A stretch of 64,000 nucleotides of DNA from an uncultured Paracoccaceae bacterium (GCA_913060475.1 CAJXSD010000012.1:1-64000); one strand, 5' to 3'; counted from the stretch's first letter, positions 40,307 through 50,777 are shown. The notes: a model not told the origin generated them from the letters alone. Numbers and translations: made by a program.

Positions 40307-41185
40307 CTATGCCTTTTCCGGTTCTGGGGACAATTCCTTGACCAACCATGCAACCAATGTTGTTATCGGCGCATCGGGGAAAGCGCTCTTTTTGGTGACG
40401 ACATAGTCACGGCGGGGGGCCAGAACCTTTAACCGGACCAAAGTTTCCTTGGCCAATTGTTCACGCACCAGATAACTGTCCAGGATACCCGCCGCTTGGC
40501 CCGATAGGATCATTGGCAAACATTCAAATTCGGACACCGTGTCAATGGGACCTTTGTGTTTTTCCAAAAACGCCTTTAGATCCGGGTTATTGGCAGGTTG
40601 GCAGGGATCACGTTCCAAAACCAATGGTAATTTTGAAACGCCTAATTGCGCAAATTTGCGAACCAAATCTTTGGACGCAACCAGACTGAGTTCGCTGCTG
40701 AACAGATAATCCGACAATTCCGGCCGTGTTCCAGCATCAACAGAGGTAATCAATAAATCACTATCCCATGTTGCAATATCTTCGTCAGGGGCCAACGGGT
40801 TCAATGTAACCTTGATATCGGGGAATTTTTGCCGAAATTTGGGCAGCAGGCCCATCATGAAATTAAAGGACATACAATGCGGCGTGGTGATACAAACGCT
40901 GGCAGGCCGCACAATTCCCACGTTTTTACGCAAGCCATTGGTAATTGTGGAAAACCCTGCCACCAAATCTTCGGCTAGGACCTTGCCATTTTCGGTAAAT
41001 GCCAGATTTTTCCCGCGACGATCAAAAACTTGGCTGCCCAACTGCGCCTCAAGCGCATAAAAATGTTGTTGCACACGGGCCGTGCTGATCCCCATCGCCT
41101 GCGCTGTCTGAGTCAGGGAACCGGATTTGGCGAAATATGCCACGGCTTGCAAGGTGGAAATGGGTGGAAGATTGAAAAAATCCAT
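40307..41185 (-). CDS. LysR-family transcriptional regulator
   Basis: 292 residues from the ATG at 41185 (MDFFNLPPISTLQAVAYFAK), which has AAAGGA at the right distance. A longer frame upstream is unsupported. The N-terminal winged helix (GSLTQTAQAMGISTARVQQH) and a periplasmic-binding-like effector domain follow, the usual LysR layout. It stands between ccoP and ccoG in the same direction, where related bacteria usually have nothing. The effector and targets are unknown. Confidence 0.85.
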   Translation of the reverse strand: MDFFNLPPISTLQAVAYFAKSGSLTQTAQAMGISTARVQQHFYALEAQLGSQVFDRRGKNLAFTENGKVLAEDLVAGFSTITNGLRKNVGIVRPASVCITTPHCMSFNFMMGLLPKFRQKFPDIKVTLNPLAPDEDIATWDSDLLITSVDAGTRPELSDYLFSSELSLVASKDLVRKFAQLGVSKLPLVLERDPCQPANNPDLKAFLEKHKGPIDTVSEFECLPMILSGQAAGILDSYLVREQLAKETLVRLKVLAPRRDYVVTKKSAFPDAPITTLVAWLVKELSPEPEKA

Positions 41186-41223
41186 AAATGATCCTTTGCA
41201 CAACATGAACGATATAAGGCAAA

Positions 41224-41251
41224 TGGGGCGCCCTAGTATTAGAACGCCCCA
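41224..41251 (-). terminator. Hairpin between ccoP and the LysR gene
   Basis: TGGGGCG ... CGCCCCA with a 14-base loop lies 33 bp after the ccoP stop and 38 bp before the LysR start. A short T run follows on the minus strand. It probably ends ccoNOQP. Confidence 0.55.
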
Positions 41252-41283
41252 AGCCAATTCAATGTTATAGTACCAAAGGATGC

Positions 41284-42156
41284 CTATTCGCCGCCGCCCA
41301 AACTGTGGACATAGGTGGAAACGGCACGAATTTCGGCCTCGTCCAGACGGGTGTTCCAATTTGGCATGACGCCATTGCGGGCCTTGGTCACCTGGGCCAC
41401 GATATTGTCATAACCATCCCCATACAGCCAGATTGCATCCGTCAAATTGGGCGCACCCTGATACCGGTCGCCTGTGCCGTCATCGGCATGACAGGCGGCG
41501 CAGTTATCCAGAAACACGGTTTCGCCTGCGGCCACTTGGGTCACATCCTGCGGATCGCCGGTCAGGGACATCACATAATTGGCCACTTGGGAAATTTCCT
41601 CTTTTTCTAGGATTTCGCCAAAACTGGGCATTTCGGAAAAACGCGCATCTTCATCTGATGTGTTGCGGATACCATGGGTGATGGTCAGGTGGATATCCTC
41701 CATCGTGCCACCCCATAGCCAGTCATTGTCCAACAGGTTGGGATACCCGTTGGCCTGAACGCCCGCGGCGCCTGATCCGTGACATTGCGCGCACCACGTG
41801 CGAAACACGGCGGCACCTTTGTTTTTGGCATAGCCCAGTAATTCGGGATCGGCTGAAATTTCGGTCAATTCCGCATTGGCCAAGGTGGCGTTGATCTGCG
41901 CCAAGGATTGTTCAACCTCGGCAATATCCTTGGCAACCTCGGCACGGGTGGAAAACCCTAACAATCCCGGTGTTGCCTTGGAAATCAATGGCCAAGCCGG
42001 ATAAGCAATGGAATATCCGATCGCCCACACGATACAGGCATAGAATGTCCACAACCACCAGCGCGGCATCGGGTTGTCGAATTCCTCGATCCCGTCCCAG
42101 CTGTGACCTGTGGTTGGCACCTGATTGTTTTGGTCTTTTTTGTCTTTAACGCTCAT
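41284..42156 (-). CDS. ccoP: cbb3 oxidase subunit III, di-haem cytochrome c CcoP
   Basis: 290 residues. One or two membrane helices near the N-terminus ([20 protein letters not shown]) are followed by two haem c sites, CAQCHGSGA and CAACHADDG, with the distal methionines downstream. It takes electrons from periplasmic cytochromes and hands them to CcoO and CcoN. It overlaps ccoQ by four bases. Confidence 0.97.
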   Translation of the reverse strand: MSVKDKKDQNNQVPTTGHSWDGIEEFDNPMPRWWLWTFYACIVWAIGYSIAYPAWPLISKATPGLLGFSTRAEVAKDIAEVEQSLAQINATLANAELTEISADPELLGYAKNKGAAVFRTWCAQCHGSGAAGVQANGYPNLLDNDWLWGGTMEDIHLTITHGIRNTSDEDARFSEMPSFGEILEKEEISQVANYVMSLTGDPQDVTQVAAGETVFLDNCAACHADDGTGDRYQGAPNLTDAIWLYGDGYDNIVAQVTKARNGVMPNWNTRLDEAEIRAVSTYVHSLGGGE

Positions 42157-42338
42157 TGCTTATGCTCCCCTCTTGGGGCTGGTTTATCGTCATGGCGAAA
42201 CGGGATCGCAGCCGTATCCTGGTATTGGGCCTGCCCACCGGGACGAAAGGCCCAAAAAATCACACCGATGAAAAAGGCAAACAGGAACATTAACATCCAA
42301 CTGTCTGCGAATTGACGTAGAAAGGTATATTCTTCCAT
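42153..42338 (-). CDS. ccoQ: cbb3 oxidase subunit CcoQ
   Basis: 61 residues with one helix ([20 protein letters not shown]), the small CcoQ/FixQ subunit that stabilises the complex. Located between ccoO and ccoP in the standard order. Confidence 0.92.
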   Translation of the reverse strand: MEEYTFLRQFADSWMLMFLFAFFIGVIFWAFRPGGQAQYQDTAAIPFRHDDKPAPRGEHKQ

Positions 42339-42347
42339 CCTATCCTC

Positions 42348-43073
42348 CTATCGGCTGGCATCAGGTTCAAAGGTTGAAAAATCAACCATTGTGCCCAAAA
42401 CTTGTAGATATGCGATCAGGGCATCTGCCTCGGATATGCCGGGCTGGCCGTCAAAGTTGCGCACCTGCGCACCGGGATAACGCGCCAACAATCCGTCCGT
42501 ATCCCCAAAGGGGTCGACCTGAACGGCAAAGTCATCCTGCGCCGCGTCGATCATTTCGTCGGTATAAGGCACACCAACCATGCGATGGGTTTCCATCAGA
42601 TCACGGATATATTCGCCATCAATCATCTTGCGTTCCAGGAACCCGTATTTTGGCATCACGGATTCGGGCACAACCGATTGCGGATCGCGCAGGTGGTCCA
42701 CATGCCATTCATCGGAATACCGGCCACCGACACGGGCCAAATCTGGGCCTGTGCGTTTTGATCCCCACTGGAATGGGTGGTCATACATGGATTCGGCCGC
42801 CAATGAATAATGGCCATAGCGTTCCACTTCGTCACGCATAGGGCGGATCATCTGGCTGTGACAGACATAGCACCCTTCGCGGATATAGACGTCACGGCCG
42901 GTCAATTCCAGCGGGGAATAGGGACGCACGCCTTCGACCTCTTCGATGGTGTTATCCAGGTAAAACAGCGGCACGATTTGCACCAAACCGCCGATTGTCA
43001 CCACAAGGAAGCTGAGGATCAGCAACAATGTGGCATTGGTTTCGATAATTTTATGTTTATCAAGGATTGCCAT
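42348..43073 (-). CDS. ccoO: cbb3 oxidase subunit II, mono-haem cytochrome c CcoO
   Basis: 241 residues from the ATG at 43073 ([18 protein letters not shown]), with GAGAGG upstream. The frame extends 11 codons further without support. One membrane anchor and one haem c site ([12 protein letters not shown]) with later methionine ligands. Fourteen base pairs after ccoN. Confidence 0.97.
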   Translation of the reverse strand: MAILDKHKIIETNATLLLILSFLVVTIGGLVQIVPLFYLDNTIEEVEGVRPYSPLELTGRDVYIREGCYVCHSQMIRPMRDEVERYGHYSLAAESMYDHPFQWGSKRTGPDLARVGGRYSDEWHVDHLRDPQSVVPESVMPKYGFLERKMIDGEYIRDLMETHRMVGVPYTDEMIDAAQDDFAVQVDPFGDTDGLLARYPGAQVRNFDGQPGISEADALIAYLQVLGTMVDFSTFEPDASR

Positions 43074-43086
43074 TTTTTGCCTCTCT

Positions 43087-44691
43087 TTATTCAGCAGGTT
43101 GTGCAACAGGGGTCGATTGGGTTGCGGGTGACCGTTTGACGGTCATCCACAGGTTCCAACACATGATCAACGCACCGGTCAGATACATGACACCACCCGT
43201 ACCACGCACAACATACATGGGGAATTTCGCGGCAACCGTATCGGCAAAGGAATTCACCAAGAACCCGTTTGCATCGACTTCGCGCCACATCAAACCTTCC
43301 ATGATGCCGGTGACCCACATCGCGGCGGCGTATAGAACGATACCGATGGTGGCCAACCAGAAATGCCAGCTGACGGCCGACAGGCTGTACAGGCGTTCAC
43401 GGTTCCACAAACGTGGGACCAAGAAATACAGCGCGCCAAAGGTGATCATACCGTTCCAACCCAATGCACCAGAATGCACGTGACCGATGGTCCAGTCTGT
43501 GTAATGCGACAGGGAATTGACCGCGCGGATCGACATCATTGGGCCTTCGAATGTGGACATGCCGTAGAAGCCCACAGAAATAACCAGCATCCGCAAAATC
43601 GGGTCAGTGCGCAGTTTGTCCCATGCACCCGATAGCGTCATCAGGCCGTTGATCATACCACCCCATGACGGCATCCACAAAACGATAGAAAATACCATAC
43701 CCAGGGTCGATGCCCAATCAGGCAGCGCGGTGTAATGCAAATGGTGCGGACCCGCCCAGATATAGATAAAGATCAACGCCCAAAAGTGGATGATTGACAG
43801 TTTATACGAATAAACGGGGCGCTCGGCCTGTTTGGGAATGAAATAGTACATCATCCCCAAGAAACCGGCAGTCAGGAAAAATCCAACCGCGTTATGGCCA
43901 TACCACCACTGTGTCATCGCATCTTGGACGCCTGCGAACACCTGAACCGATTTGGATCCAAACAGGGATACAGGGATCGACAGGTTGTTGAACACGTGCA
44001 ACATGGCCACTGTGACGATGAACGACAGATAGAACCAGTTTGCCACATAGATGTGTTTTTCCTTGCGGCGGATGATGGTCCCTAGGAAAATCGCCAGATA
44101 CAGCAACCATACAACGGTCAACAACCAATCAACCATCCATTCGGGTTCTGCGTATTCTTTGGACTGTGTGGCGCCCAGCAGATACCCGACCGCAGCCAAC
44201 ACGATGACCAATTGGTACCCCCAGAACACCCACCATGCGGCAGAGCCGCCCCAAAGGCGGGCGGCCGATGTGCGTTGAACCACATAAAACGATGTCGCGA
44301 TCAGGGCGTTACCGCCAAAGGCGAAAATCACCGCCGAGGTGTGCAAGGGGCGCAACCGACCAAAGTTTGCAATCCCTTGCGCCCATTCAAAGTTTAACGC
44401 AGGGAAAGCCAACTGAAACGCAATAAATGTCCCAGCTAGAAATCCAACCACCCCCCAAAAGGCCGTGGCAATGACGCCATATCGCACCACCCCATCAAAA
44501 TAGGATTGTTCGCGAACAGCGACTGGAACGGGTTCATCTGTATTGCGTAACGTCACCAAGAATGCGACGGCAGCAACAATCATAACGATCAAAGCTTGGG
44601 CTTGATACGCTATGTCACGCGCGTAATTGGATGCGATCAACGCCAAAAGCGCGATCATACCAAATACGATCAGCTTAAAATAGTTTGCCAT
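43087..44691 (-). CDS. ccoN: cbb3-type cytochrome c oxidase subunit I
   Basis: 534 residues with about 12 membrane helices. Histidines for the low-spin haem and the haem b3-CuB centre are in [47 protein letters not shown] and [17 protein letters not shown]. It is the catalytic, high-affinity oxygen-reducing subunit. Its promoter region carries a near-consensus FNR box, and fnrL lies just upstream. Confidence 0.98.
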   Translation of the reverse strand: MANYFKLIVFGMIALLALIASNYARDIAYQAQALIVMIVAAVAFLVTLRNTDEPVPVAVREQSYFDGVVRYGVIATAFWGVVGFLAGTFIAFQLAFPALNFEWAQGIANFGRLRPLHTSAVIFAFGGNALIATSFYVVQRTSAARLWGGSAAWWVFWGYQLVIVLAAVGYLLGATQSKEYAEPEWMVDWLLTVVWLLYLAIFLGTIIRRKEKHIYVANWFYLSFIVTVAMLHVFNNLSIPVSLFGSKSVQVFAGVQDAMTQWWYGHNAVGFFLTAGFLGMMYYFIPKQAERPVYSYKLSIIHFWALIFIYIWAGPHHLHYTALPDWASTLGMVFSIVLWMPSWGGMINGLMTLSGAWDKLRTDPILRMLVISVGFYGMSTFEGPMMSIRAVNSLSHYTDWTIGHVHSGALGWNGMITFGALYFLVPRLWNRERLYSLSAVSWHFWLATIGIVLYAAAMWVTGIMEGLMWREVDANGFLVNSFADTVAAKFPMYVVRGTGGVMYLTGALIMCWNLWMTVKRSPATQSTPVAQPAE

Positions 44692-44777
44692 TTTATTTCC
44701 CTTTGTTTTACCACAGGCAAGCCCATGGCGGCATACGCCTTAGGTCAGGGAAATGAATGGTTTTGGGATCCGCCGCT

Positions 44778-44791
44778 TTGATCTATGTCAA
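44778..44791 (-). promoter_or_regulatory. FNR box upstream of ccoN
   Basis: TTGATCTATGTCAA on the plus strand (TTGACATAGATCAA on the coding strand) matches TTGAT-N4-ATCAA with one mismatch. It lies 87-100 bp before ccoN, between ccoN and fnrL. The -10 of ccoN is not clear. Confidence 0.75.
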
Positions 44792-44833
44792 CAAATGGCG
44801 TGTTTTTTCAAAAATCGCACAAATTGCCGCAGA

Positions 44834-45574
44834 TCAGGATAAAACGCCGCCATCGGCATCATCGCCCGCCTCGGCGATCAGGCGTTCCATATCCGGCACG
44901 CGGATGTGGCGTTTGCCCTCTAGCTCGATAATGCCATCCTTTTTCAGGGCCGACATCTGGCGCGATACAGTTTCCAGCGTCAGACCCAAGTAATCAGACA
45001 TTGCGTCCCGCGTCAGGGGCAGATCGAAATCAACTGCTTTGTTCGGTGGGGTTTTGTGCAGCTTGGCATAGCGGCGTGCAATAATGGACAGCAAGGATGC
45101 AATTTTTTCTCGCGCTGTTTTGCGCCCCAGCACCAACATCCATTCACGCGCCGCATCCAATTCATCCAGCGTAATTTCCAACAAACGCTGGATCAAATGC
45201 GGGGTTGTGACCATCAATTCTTCGAATGGTTTGCGATGGAAACAACATAGGGTTACCTCGGTCGTGGCGGCGACATCGTACATCACACCTTGGCGGCCAG
45301 GACGGCCCAGAAAATCCGATGGTAACATCAGGCCTACGATCTGCGTGCGCCCATCCTCCATCGTTTGGGTCAGCGACGCGACCCCCGTTACGACCGAGGC
45401 CACAAAATCCATATCCTGTCCAGTCAGTGCAATGGTTTGCCCCGCAGGATAGGTCCGATAAAATTTGATTTTTTCCAGCTTGGACAATTCGTCATCATCA
45501 CATTGCGAACACACAGCACGATTGCGAATCTGACATTCGCTACACGCAACCGAAGATTTTTTGTAGGCGACCAT
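44834..45574 (-). CDS. fnrL: FNR-family oxygen-sensing regulator
   Basis: 246 residues. Cysteines at 11, 14, 22 and 25 (CSECQIRNRAVCSQC) and at 111-112 can hold the oxygen-labile 4Fe-4S cluster. A cyclic-nucleotide-binding-like domain is followed by the DNA-reading helix in DAMSDYLGLTLETVSRQMSA, with the E..SR triad that recognises TTGAT half sites. It switches on ccoN, ccoG and hemN when oxygen is low. An FNR box sits 18-31 bp upstream of its own start, which would suit autorepression. Confidence 0.93.
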   Translation of the reverse strand: MVAYKKSSVACSECQIRNRAVCSQCDDDELSKLEKIKFYRTYPAGQTIALTGQDMDFVASVVTGVASLTQTMEDGRTQIVGLMLPSDFLGRPGRQGVMYDVAATTEVTLCCFHRKPFEELMVTTPHLIQRLLEITLDELDAAREWMLVLGRKTAREKIASLLSIIARRYAKLHKTPPNKAVDFDLPLTRDAMSDYLGLTLETVSRQMSALKKDGIIELEGKRHIRVPDMERLIAEAGDDADGGVLS

Positions 45575-45591
45575 AAAATACTCAAGTTTGT

Positions 45592-45605
45592 TTGATCTGA
45601 ATCAA
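45592..45605. promoter_or_regulatory. FNR box between fnrL and hemN
   Basis: TTGATCTGAATCAA is a perfect consensus match. It is 36-49 bp upstream of the hemN ATG and 18-31 bp upstream of the fnrL ATG. Confidence 0.85.
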
Positions 45606-45627
45606 AGACCAGACCTTCCCGGCTGTC

Positions 45628-45633
45628 TAACCA
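45628..45633 (+). promoter_or_regulatory. Candidate -10 element of hemN
   Basis: TAACCA begins exactly 23 bases after the FNR box, the class II spacing. A start point seven bases later falls at 45640, one base before the hemN ATG. The promoter call is inference from spacing. Confidence 0.4.
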
Positions 45634-45640
45634 TACCCCT

Positions 45641-46996
45641 ATGACACAGATAACTCAACTCAACCGTTTGGGTCTATTTGACGCAAAGGTGCCACGCTAT
45701 ACCAGCTATCCCACTGCGCCCCATTTCAATACCGGCGTCGGACCTGATGATTTTGCCAACTGGATCACGGCCATCCCGCAGGGCGACCGCATATCGCTAT
45801 ATGTCCATATCCCGTTCTGTCGTCGGTTGTGTTGGTTTTGTGCCTGCCGCACACAGGGTGTCCAGAGCGACGATCCCATATTGAATTACATCACCCGTCT
45901 GGAAAAGGAATTGCAGCTATTGGCCCAGCACCTGCCACAGGGTGTCACATTATCCCAACTGCACTGGGGCGGCGGAACGCCAACGATTTTATCACCCGAT
46001 GCAATGACACGTCTGGCCCGCGCCATTACCCAAGTGGCGCCATTTTCCCCCGACTACAGTTTTTCGGTTGAAATTGATCCAAACGAAATTGACGCAGCCC
46101 GTGTCCGTGCATTGGTCGCGGCAGGTATGAATCGCGCATCCCTTGGGATTCAGGATTTTGATCCCGAAATTCAACAGGCCATCGGCCGCCCCCAAGGGTT
46201 CGAGGATACAAAACTGGCCTTTGACATGTTGCGCGACCATGGGATCACGTCAATCAATGCCGATCTGGTCTATGGGCTGCCCCATCAAACACCCCAGAAA
46301 CTGACCAACACGGTGCAGAAATTGATGGCAATGCTGCCTGATCGCATTGCGCTTTATGGCTATGCGCATGTGCCGTGGATGGCGCGGCGCCAAAACCTGA
46401 TCGACAGCGACAGCCTGCCCAGCGCTCAGCAACGTTTGACATTGTTTGAAACGGCGCGGGATTTATTGAAATGGGACAATTACCACGATATCGGAATTGA
46501 CCATTTCGCCCTGCCCCACGACAGCATGAGCACCGCCGCCAGCAACCGCACATTAAAGCGGAATTTTCAGGGCTATACCGTTGATCCTGCCGATGTGCTG
46601 ATTGGATTAGGCGCATCAAGCATTTCGAAGTTTCCACAAGGTTTTGCACAAAATGCGGCGGCGACATCCCAATATGCCCAAGCAATCGAGGCAGGCACAT
46701 TCGCCACATCGCGTGGACATGCAATGACCACAGATGACAAAATGCGCGCCAAGATCATCGAATCGATCATGTGCCATTTTGATGTTAAAACAGCCGAGAT
46801 TTTGGACAATTTCGACATCAGCCGCGCTCAGCTCTATGCGTTGTTTGGGCAGGTCAACCAGCATTTCGAATTCATGCTGGATGTCACGGACCAAGGGCTG
46901 TTTATTCCTGAACGGGCGCGTCCCCTAACACGCATGATCGCACAGAAATTTGACGCCTATGATCCAAATGCGGCGAAACATTCATCGGCGATCTAG
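45641..46996 (+). CDS. hemN: Oxygen-independent coproporphyrinogen III dehydrogenase
   Basis: 451 residues. The radical-SAM cluster motif is CRRLCWFCAC (CxxxCxxC plus the adjacent cysteine of HemN), then LHWGGGTPTIL and VEIDPNE. It decarboxylates coproporphyrinogen III without oxygen. The C-terminal HemN domain is complete. No Shine-Dalgarno sequence precedes the ATG. A perfect FNR box lies 36-49 bp upstream. It ends 2 bp before the stop of convergent yejF. Confidence 0.97.
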   Translation: MTQITQLNRLGLFDAKVPRYTSYPTAPHFNTGVGPDDFANWITAIPQGDRISLYVHIPFCRRLCWFCACRTQGVQSDDPILNYITRLEKELQLLAQHLPQGVTLSQLHWGGGTPTILSPDAMTRLARAITQVAPFSPDYSFSVEIDPNEIDAARVRALVAAGMNRASLGIQDFDPEIQQAIGRPQGFEDTKLAFDMLRDHGITSINADLVYGLPHQTPQKLTNTVQKLMAMLPDRIALYGYAHVPWMARRQNLIDSDSLPSAQQRLTLFETARDLLKWDNYHDIGIDHFALPHDSMSTAASNRTLKRNFQGYTVDPADVLIGLGASSISKFPQGFAQNAAATSQYAQAIEAGTFATSRGHAMTTDDKMRAKIIESIMCHFDVKTAEILDNFDISRAQLYALFGQVNQHFEFMLDVTDQGLFIPERARPLTRMIAQKFDAYDPNAAKHSSAI

Positions 46997-46997
46997 C

Positions 46998-48587
46998 CTA
47001 GCCACGCCCTAATGCAGCAGCCAACAAGGTTTGGGTATAGCCGTGCTGCGGCGCATCAAAAATGTCGGCCGCGGCACCAGATTCAACAATATCACCCTGT
47101 TTCATGACCAAAACACGATGCGACATAGCACGCACCACGTTCAAATCATGACTGATAAAGATATAGGCCAGCCCATATTTTTTCTGCAAATTCCGTAACA
47201 AATCAACAATCTGGACCTGAACCGTCATATCCAGCGCCGATGTAGGTTCGTCCAAGACAACCAATTTGGGGCGCAAAATCATGGCGCGCGCAATGGCAAT
47301 GCGTTGCCGTTGCCCACCGGAAAATTCATGCGGATAGCGATCCATCATATCGGGGTTTAGGCCCACCTCGTCCATGATTTCGGCCACTTGGGCGCGGTGC
47401 TGGCTGGGGGATGCCTTGGCGTGCACCTCTAACCCTTCTGCAATGATTTGGGCGCAGGTCATCCGCGGAGAGAGCGACCCAAAGGGATCTTGGAACACAA
47501 TCTGCATGTCCGATCGCAATTCGCGCAACGCCTTGGTGGATAATTTCGATATATCCTGGCCCATGAATACGGCGCGGCCTTGGAAACCGGTTAACCGCAT
47601 AATGGCCAAAGCCAGCGTGGTTTTGCCCGAACCACTTTCGCCGACGATGCCCAATGTTTCAGCCTGTCGCACCTGAAAATCGGCGCTGTTGACCGCCTTG
47701 ATATGGCCGACTGTGCGTTTCAAAAACCCGCGCTGAATGGGGAACCAAACGCGCAGATCCTGCGCCCCAACAACCACAGGTGCATCATCGGCAACAGGAT
47801 CGGGCGTGCCAATCGCATGGGTGGACAGCAACTGGCGCGTATAGTCATGTTGCGGTGCTGCAAACAGATCGGCCGTGGCCCCCGTTTCAACGATGTACCC
47901 ATCCTTCATGACATAGACACGATCGGCAATGCGCCGCACGATGCCCAGATCATGGGTGATAAACAACATCGACATGCCGATGGATTGTTTCAGGTCCACC
48001 AACAAATCCAGTATTTGCGCCTGAATTGTGACGTCTAGTGCCGTTGTTGGTTCATCGGCAATCAACAGATTGGGGTTATTGGCCAGCGCCATCGCGATCA
48101 TTACGCGCTGACGCTGTCCACCCGACAACTGATGCGGATAGGATGTCAGGCGCTGTTCCGGATCGCGGATACCCACCATTTCCAACAGTTCAATCACACG
48201 CGCACGCGCCTGATCCCCACCAATGGATTGATGCAGCTGCAAACTTTCGCGGAGTTGTTTTTCGATGGTGTGCAGCGGGTTTAGCGATGTCATAGGTTCT
48301 TGGAAAATGAAACTGATGTCATTGCCGCGGGTCCGATGCAGGTCTTGGGCCGTGGCGCCCACCATTTCGCGGCCCTGATATTTGATTGACCCCGTCACAT
48401 GCGCATTTTGCCCCAACAGCGACACAGTGCTTAGCGCGGTGACGGATTTGCCCGATCCGCTTTCACCGACGATGGCCACAACCTCGCCCGGGTTGATATG
48501 ATAGGATACACCATGGACCACTTGGGTCCGCTGACCAGCTTGCTGAAACGCGATGCGAACGTCGTGTACCTGTAAAACCGGTGTCAT
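46998..48587 (-). CDS. yejF: Peptide ABC transporter, double ATPase (YejF-like)
   Basis: 529 residues with two complete ABC cassettes: GESGSGKSVTAL with LSGGQRQRVMIAMAL, and GESGSGKTTLAL with FSGGQRQRIAIARAM. It powers uptake through YejB and YejE. Its start overlaps the end of yejE by four bases. The YejABEF type imports oligopeptides (microcin C in E. coli). Substrate here is not proven. Confidence 0.93.
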   Translation of the reverse strand: MTPVLQVHDVRIAFQQAGQRTQVVHGVSYHINPGEVVAIVGESGSGKSVTALSTVSLLGQNAHVTGSIKYQGREMVGATAQDLHRTRGNDISFIFQEPMTSLNPLHTIEKQLRESLQLHQSIGGDQARARVIELLEMVGIRDPEQRLTSYPHQLSGGQRQRVMIAMALANNPNLLIADEPTTALDVTIQAQILDLLVDLKQSIGMSMLFITHDLGIVRRIADRVYVMKDGYIVETGATADLFAAPQHDYTRQLLSTHAIGTPDPVADDAPVVVGAQDLRVWFPIQRGFLKRTVGHIKAVNSADFQVRQAETLGIVGESGSGKTTLALAIMRLTGFQGRAVFMGQDISKLSTKALRELRSDMQIVFQDPFGSLSPRMTCAQIIAEGLEVHAKASPSQHRAQVAEIMDEVGLNPDMMDRYPHEFSGGQRQRIAIARAMILRPKLVVLDEPTSALDMTVQVQIVDLLRNLQKKYGLAYIFISHDLNVVRAMSHRVLVMKQGDIVESGAAADIFDAPQHGYTQTLLAAALGRG

Positions 48588-49690
48588 TGGAATGTCTTTC
48601 TTGGATCAAAGGCGTCGCGCAACCCTTCGAAAATAAAAACCAACAGCGCCAACATAAAGGCAAAGGTGAAAAAGGCGGTAAACCCCAGCCAAGGCGCCTG
48701 AAGGTTTTGTTTCGCTTGTAATGTCAGTTCGCCCAAGGATGGCGCCGACGACGGCAGGCCAAATCCCAGAAAATCAAGGCTGGCCAAGCCCGCAATCGTC
48801 CCCGTCACGATAAAGGGCAACATCGTCAGCGTCGCAACCATGGCATTGGGCAGCATATGGCGGAACATAATTTTCCAATTGCTTACCCCCAACGCACGCG
48901 CCGCACGCACATATTCCAGATTGCGCGCGCGCAAAAATTCAGCGCGCACAATGCCCACCAAACCGACCCAGCCAAACAGCACCATCAAAAACACCAACAG
49001 CCAAAAACTGCGCCCGAGGATGGCAAACATAATGATAATCACATAGAGCGACGGAACAGCCGACCAAATTTCAATCAATCGCTGCACAATCAAATCGGTC
49101 AGGCCACCAAAAAACCCCTGCACCGCGCCCGCGATAATGCCGATGATGCTGGACAGTCCCGTCACAATGATGGTGAACAGAATAGACAGGCGAAACCCAT
49201 AGATAATGCGCGCCATGACATCGCGTTTCGTGTCATCTGTCCCCAACCAGTTTTGTGCATTGGGCGCCAAGGGGGCCGCACCGGGCCGGTCCACGGGGGT
49301 GTCATAGGAATAGGGGATGACCGGCCAGATCAGCCAGCCCTGCACAAAATCCGCATGCTGAAATTCGCCTGTTTCAATTTGCGCCAAAATACCGTCGGGA
49401 TCATCAAAACAATCCAAAACGCCACCGGATTGGATCAGGCATTTTACCTCGGGGTCGCGATAGACGGCCTCGGTTTTGAAATCACCGCCGAATTCGGTTT
49501 CGGGATAGAAATTGAAAATCGGCGTGTAAAATTCGCCGCGATATTTGACCAAAATCGGTTTGTCGTTTGCGATAAATTCCGCAAACAGCGACAGACCAAA
49601 GATCACCGAAAATATCATCAGTGACCAATAGGCACGGCGGTTGGCTTTGAAATTCGCCCAGCGGCGTTGATTAAGTGCGGACAATGCCAT
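48584..49690 (-). CDS. yejE: Peptide ABC transporter permease (YejE-like)
   Basis: 368 residues. It starts MALSALNQRRWANFKANRRA, a YejE opening, with an N-terminal helix, a large periplasmic insert, then five helices and the EAA loop (ARALGVSNWKIMFRHMLPNA). It ends FDPRKTFQ. Forms the channel with YejB. Confidence 0.93.
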   Translation of the reverse strand: MALSALNQRRWANFKANRRAYWSLMIFSVIFGLSLFAEFIANDKPILVKYRGEFYTPIFNFYPETEFGGDFKTEAVYRDPEVKCLIQSGGVLDCFDDPDGILAQIETGEFQHADFVQGWLIWPVIPYSYDTPVDRPGAAPLAPNAQNWLGTDDTKRDVMARIIYGFRLSILFTIIVTGLSSIIGIIAGAVQGFFGGLTDLIVQRLIEIWSAVPSLYVIIIMFAILGRSFWLLVFLMVLFGWVGLVGIVRAEFLRARNLEYVRAARALGVSNWKIMFRHMLPNAMVATLTMLPFIVTGTIAGLASLDFLGFGLPSSAPSLGELTLQAKQNLQAPWLGFTAFFTFAFMLALLVFIFEGLRDAFDPRKTFQ

Positions 49691-49693
49691 TGC

Positions 49694-50773
49694 CTAACCC
49701 TCACGCTTTTCGAAATCGATGCGGGGATCGACCAGAACATACATCAGATCGGAAAAAATTCCGACGACCAACCCCATCAGGCCAAAGATAAACAGCGTGC
49801 CAAAGATCACGGGATAATCGCGCGCAACCGCGGCCTCGAACCCCAGTCGGCCTAGACCGTCCAATGAAAAAATGGTTTCGATGATCAGGCTGGATCCGAA
49901 AAACACACCGATAAACACCGATGGAAACCCGGCAATCACAATCAGCATCGCATTGCGGAACACATGCCCATATAACACCTGCCGATCGGCCAATCCCTTG
50001 GCACGGGCGGTGATGACATATTGTTTCTGAATTTCATCCATAAAGCTGTTTTTGGTCAGCAAGGTCAGCGTGGCAAATCCCGAAATGGTTGATGCGATGA
50101 TCGGCAAGGCAATGTGCCAGAAATAATCCAACACCTTGCCCAACAGGGACAGATCGGCAAAGTTATCCGATGTCAGCCCCCGCAGCGGGAAAATCTGAAA
50201 ATAGGATCCGCCCGCAAACAAAACCAGCAAAATGATGGCAAACAAAAACCCAGGAATCGCATAGGCCAATATGATGATCCCGCTGGTCCAGGTGTCAAAG
50301 GATGTCCCATCGCGCACCGCCTTGCGGATGCCCAAGGGGATGGACACGATATAGGCAATCAGGGTTGACCACAGCCCCAGCGAAATGGAGACAGGCATTT
50401 TTTCCAGAACCAAATCAACCACACTGATGGATCGGAAATAACTTTCGCCGAAATCCAGACGCAGATAATTCCAGATCATGTTTAGGAACCGCTCCAACGG
50501 TGGTTTGTCGAACCCAAATTCACGTTCCAGTTCGGCGATAAATTCCGGGGGCAGTCCCCGCGCACCGGCATATTGATCGTTTTCGCCCACGGATATGGTA
50601 TCCGAACCGGTCCCTGCGATGGATTCAAACACATCGCCTTGGCCCTCAAGCTCGGCAATGATTTGTTCGATGGGACCACCGGGGACAAATTGAACAAGGG
50701 CAAAGTTGATAATCATGATCCCCAACAGCGTGGGGATCACCAGCATCAGTCGCCGCGCGATATAGGCGCCCAT
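49694..50773 (-). CDS. yejB: Peptide ABC transporter permease (YejB-like)
   Basis: 359 residues. It opens [20 protein letters not shown] with the usual [14 protein letters not shown] of DppB-type permeases. The EAA loop is [31 protein letters not shown] precedes the ATG. Stop and the next start are separated by 3 bp. Confidence 0.93.
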   Translation of the reverse strand: MGAYIARRLMLVIPTLLGIMIINFALVQFVPGGPIEQIIAELEGQGDVFESIAGTGSDTISVGENDQYAGARGLPPEFIAELEREFGFDKPPLERFLNMIWNYLRLDFGESYFRSISVVDLVLEKMPVSISLGLWSTLIAYIVSIPLGIRKAVRDGTSFDTWTSGIIILAYAIPGFLFAIILLVLFAGGSYFQIFPLRGLTSDNFADLSLLGKVLDYFWHIALPIIASTISGFATLTLLTKNSFMDEIQKQYVITARAKGLADRQVLYGHVFRNAMLIVIAGFPSVFIGVFFGSSLIIETIFSLDGLGRLGFEAAVARDYPVIFGTLFIFGLMGLVVGIFSDLMYVLVDPRIDFEKREG

Positions 50774-50777
50774 AGAT

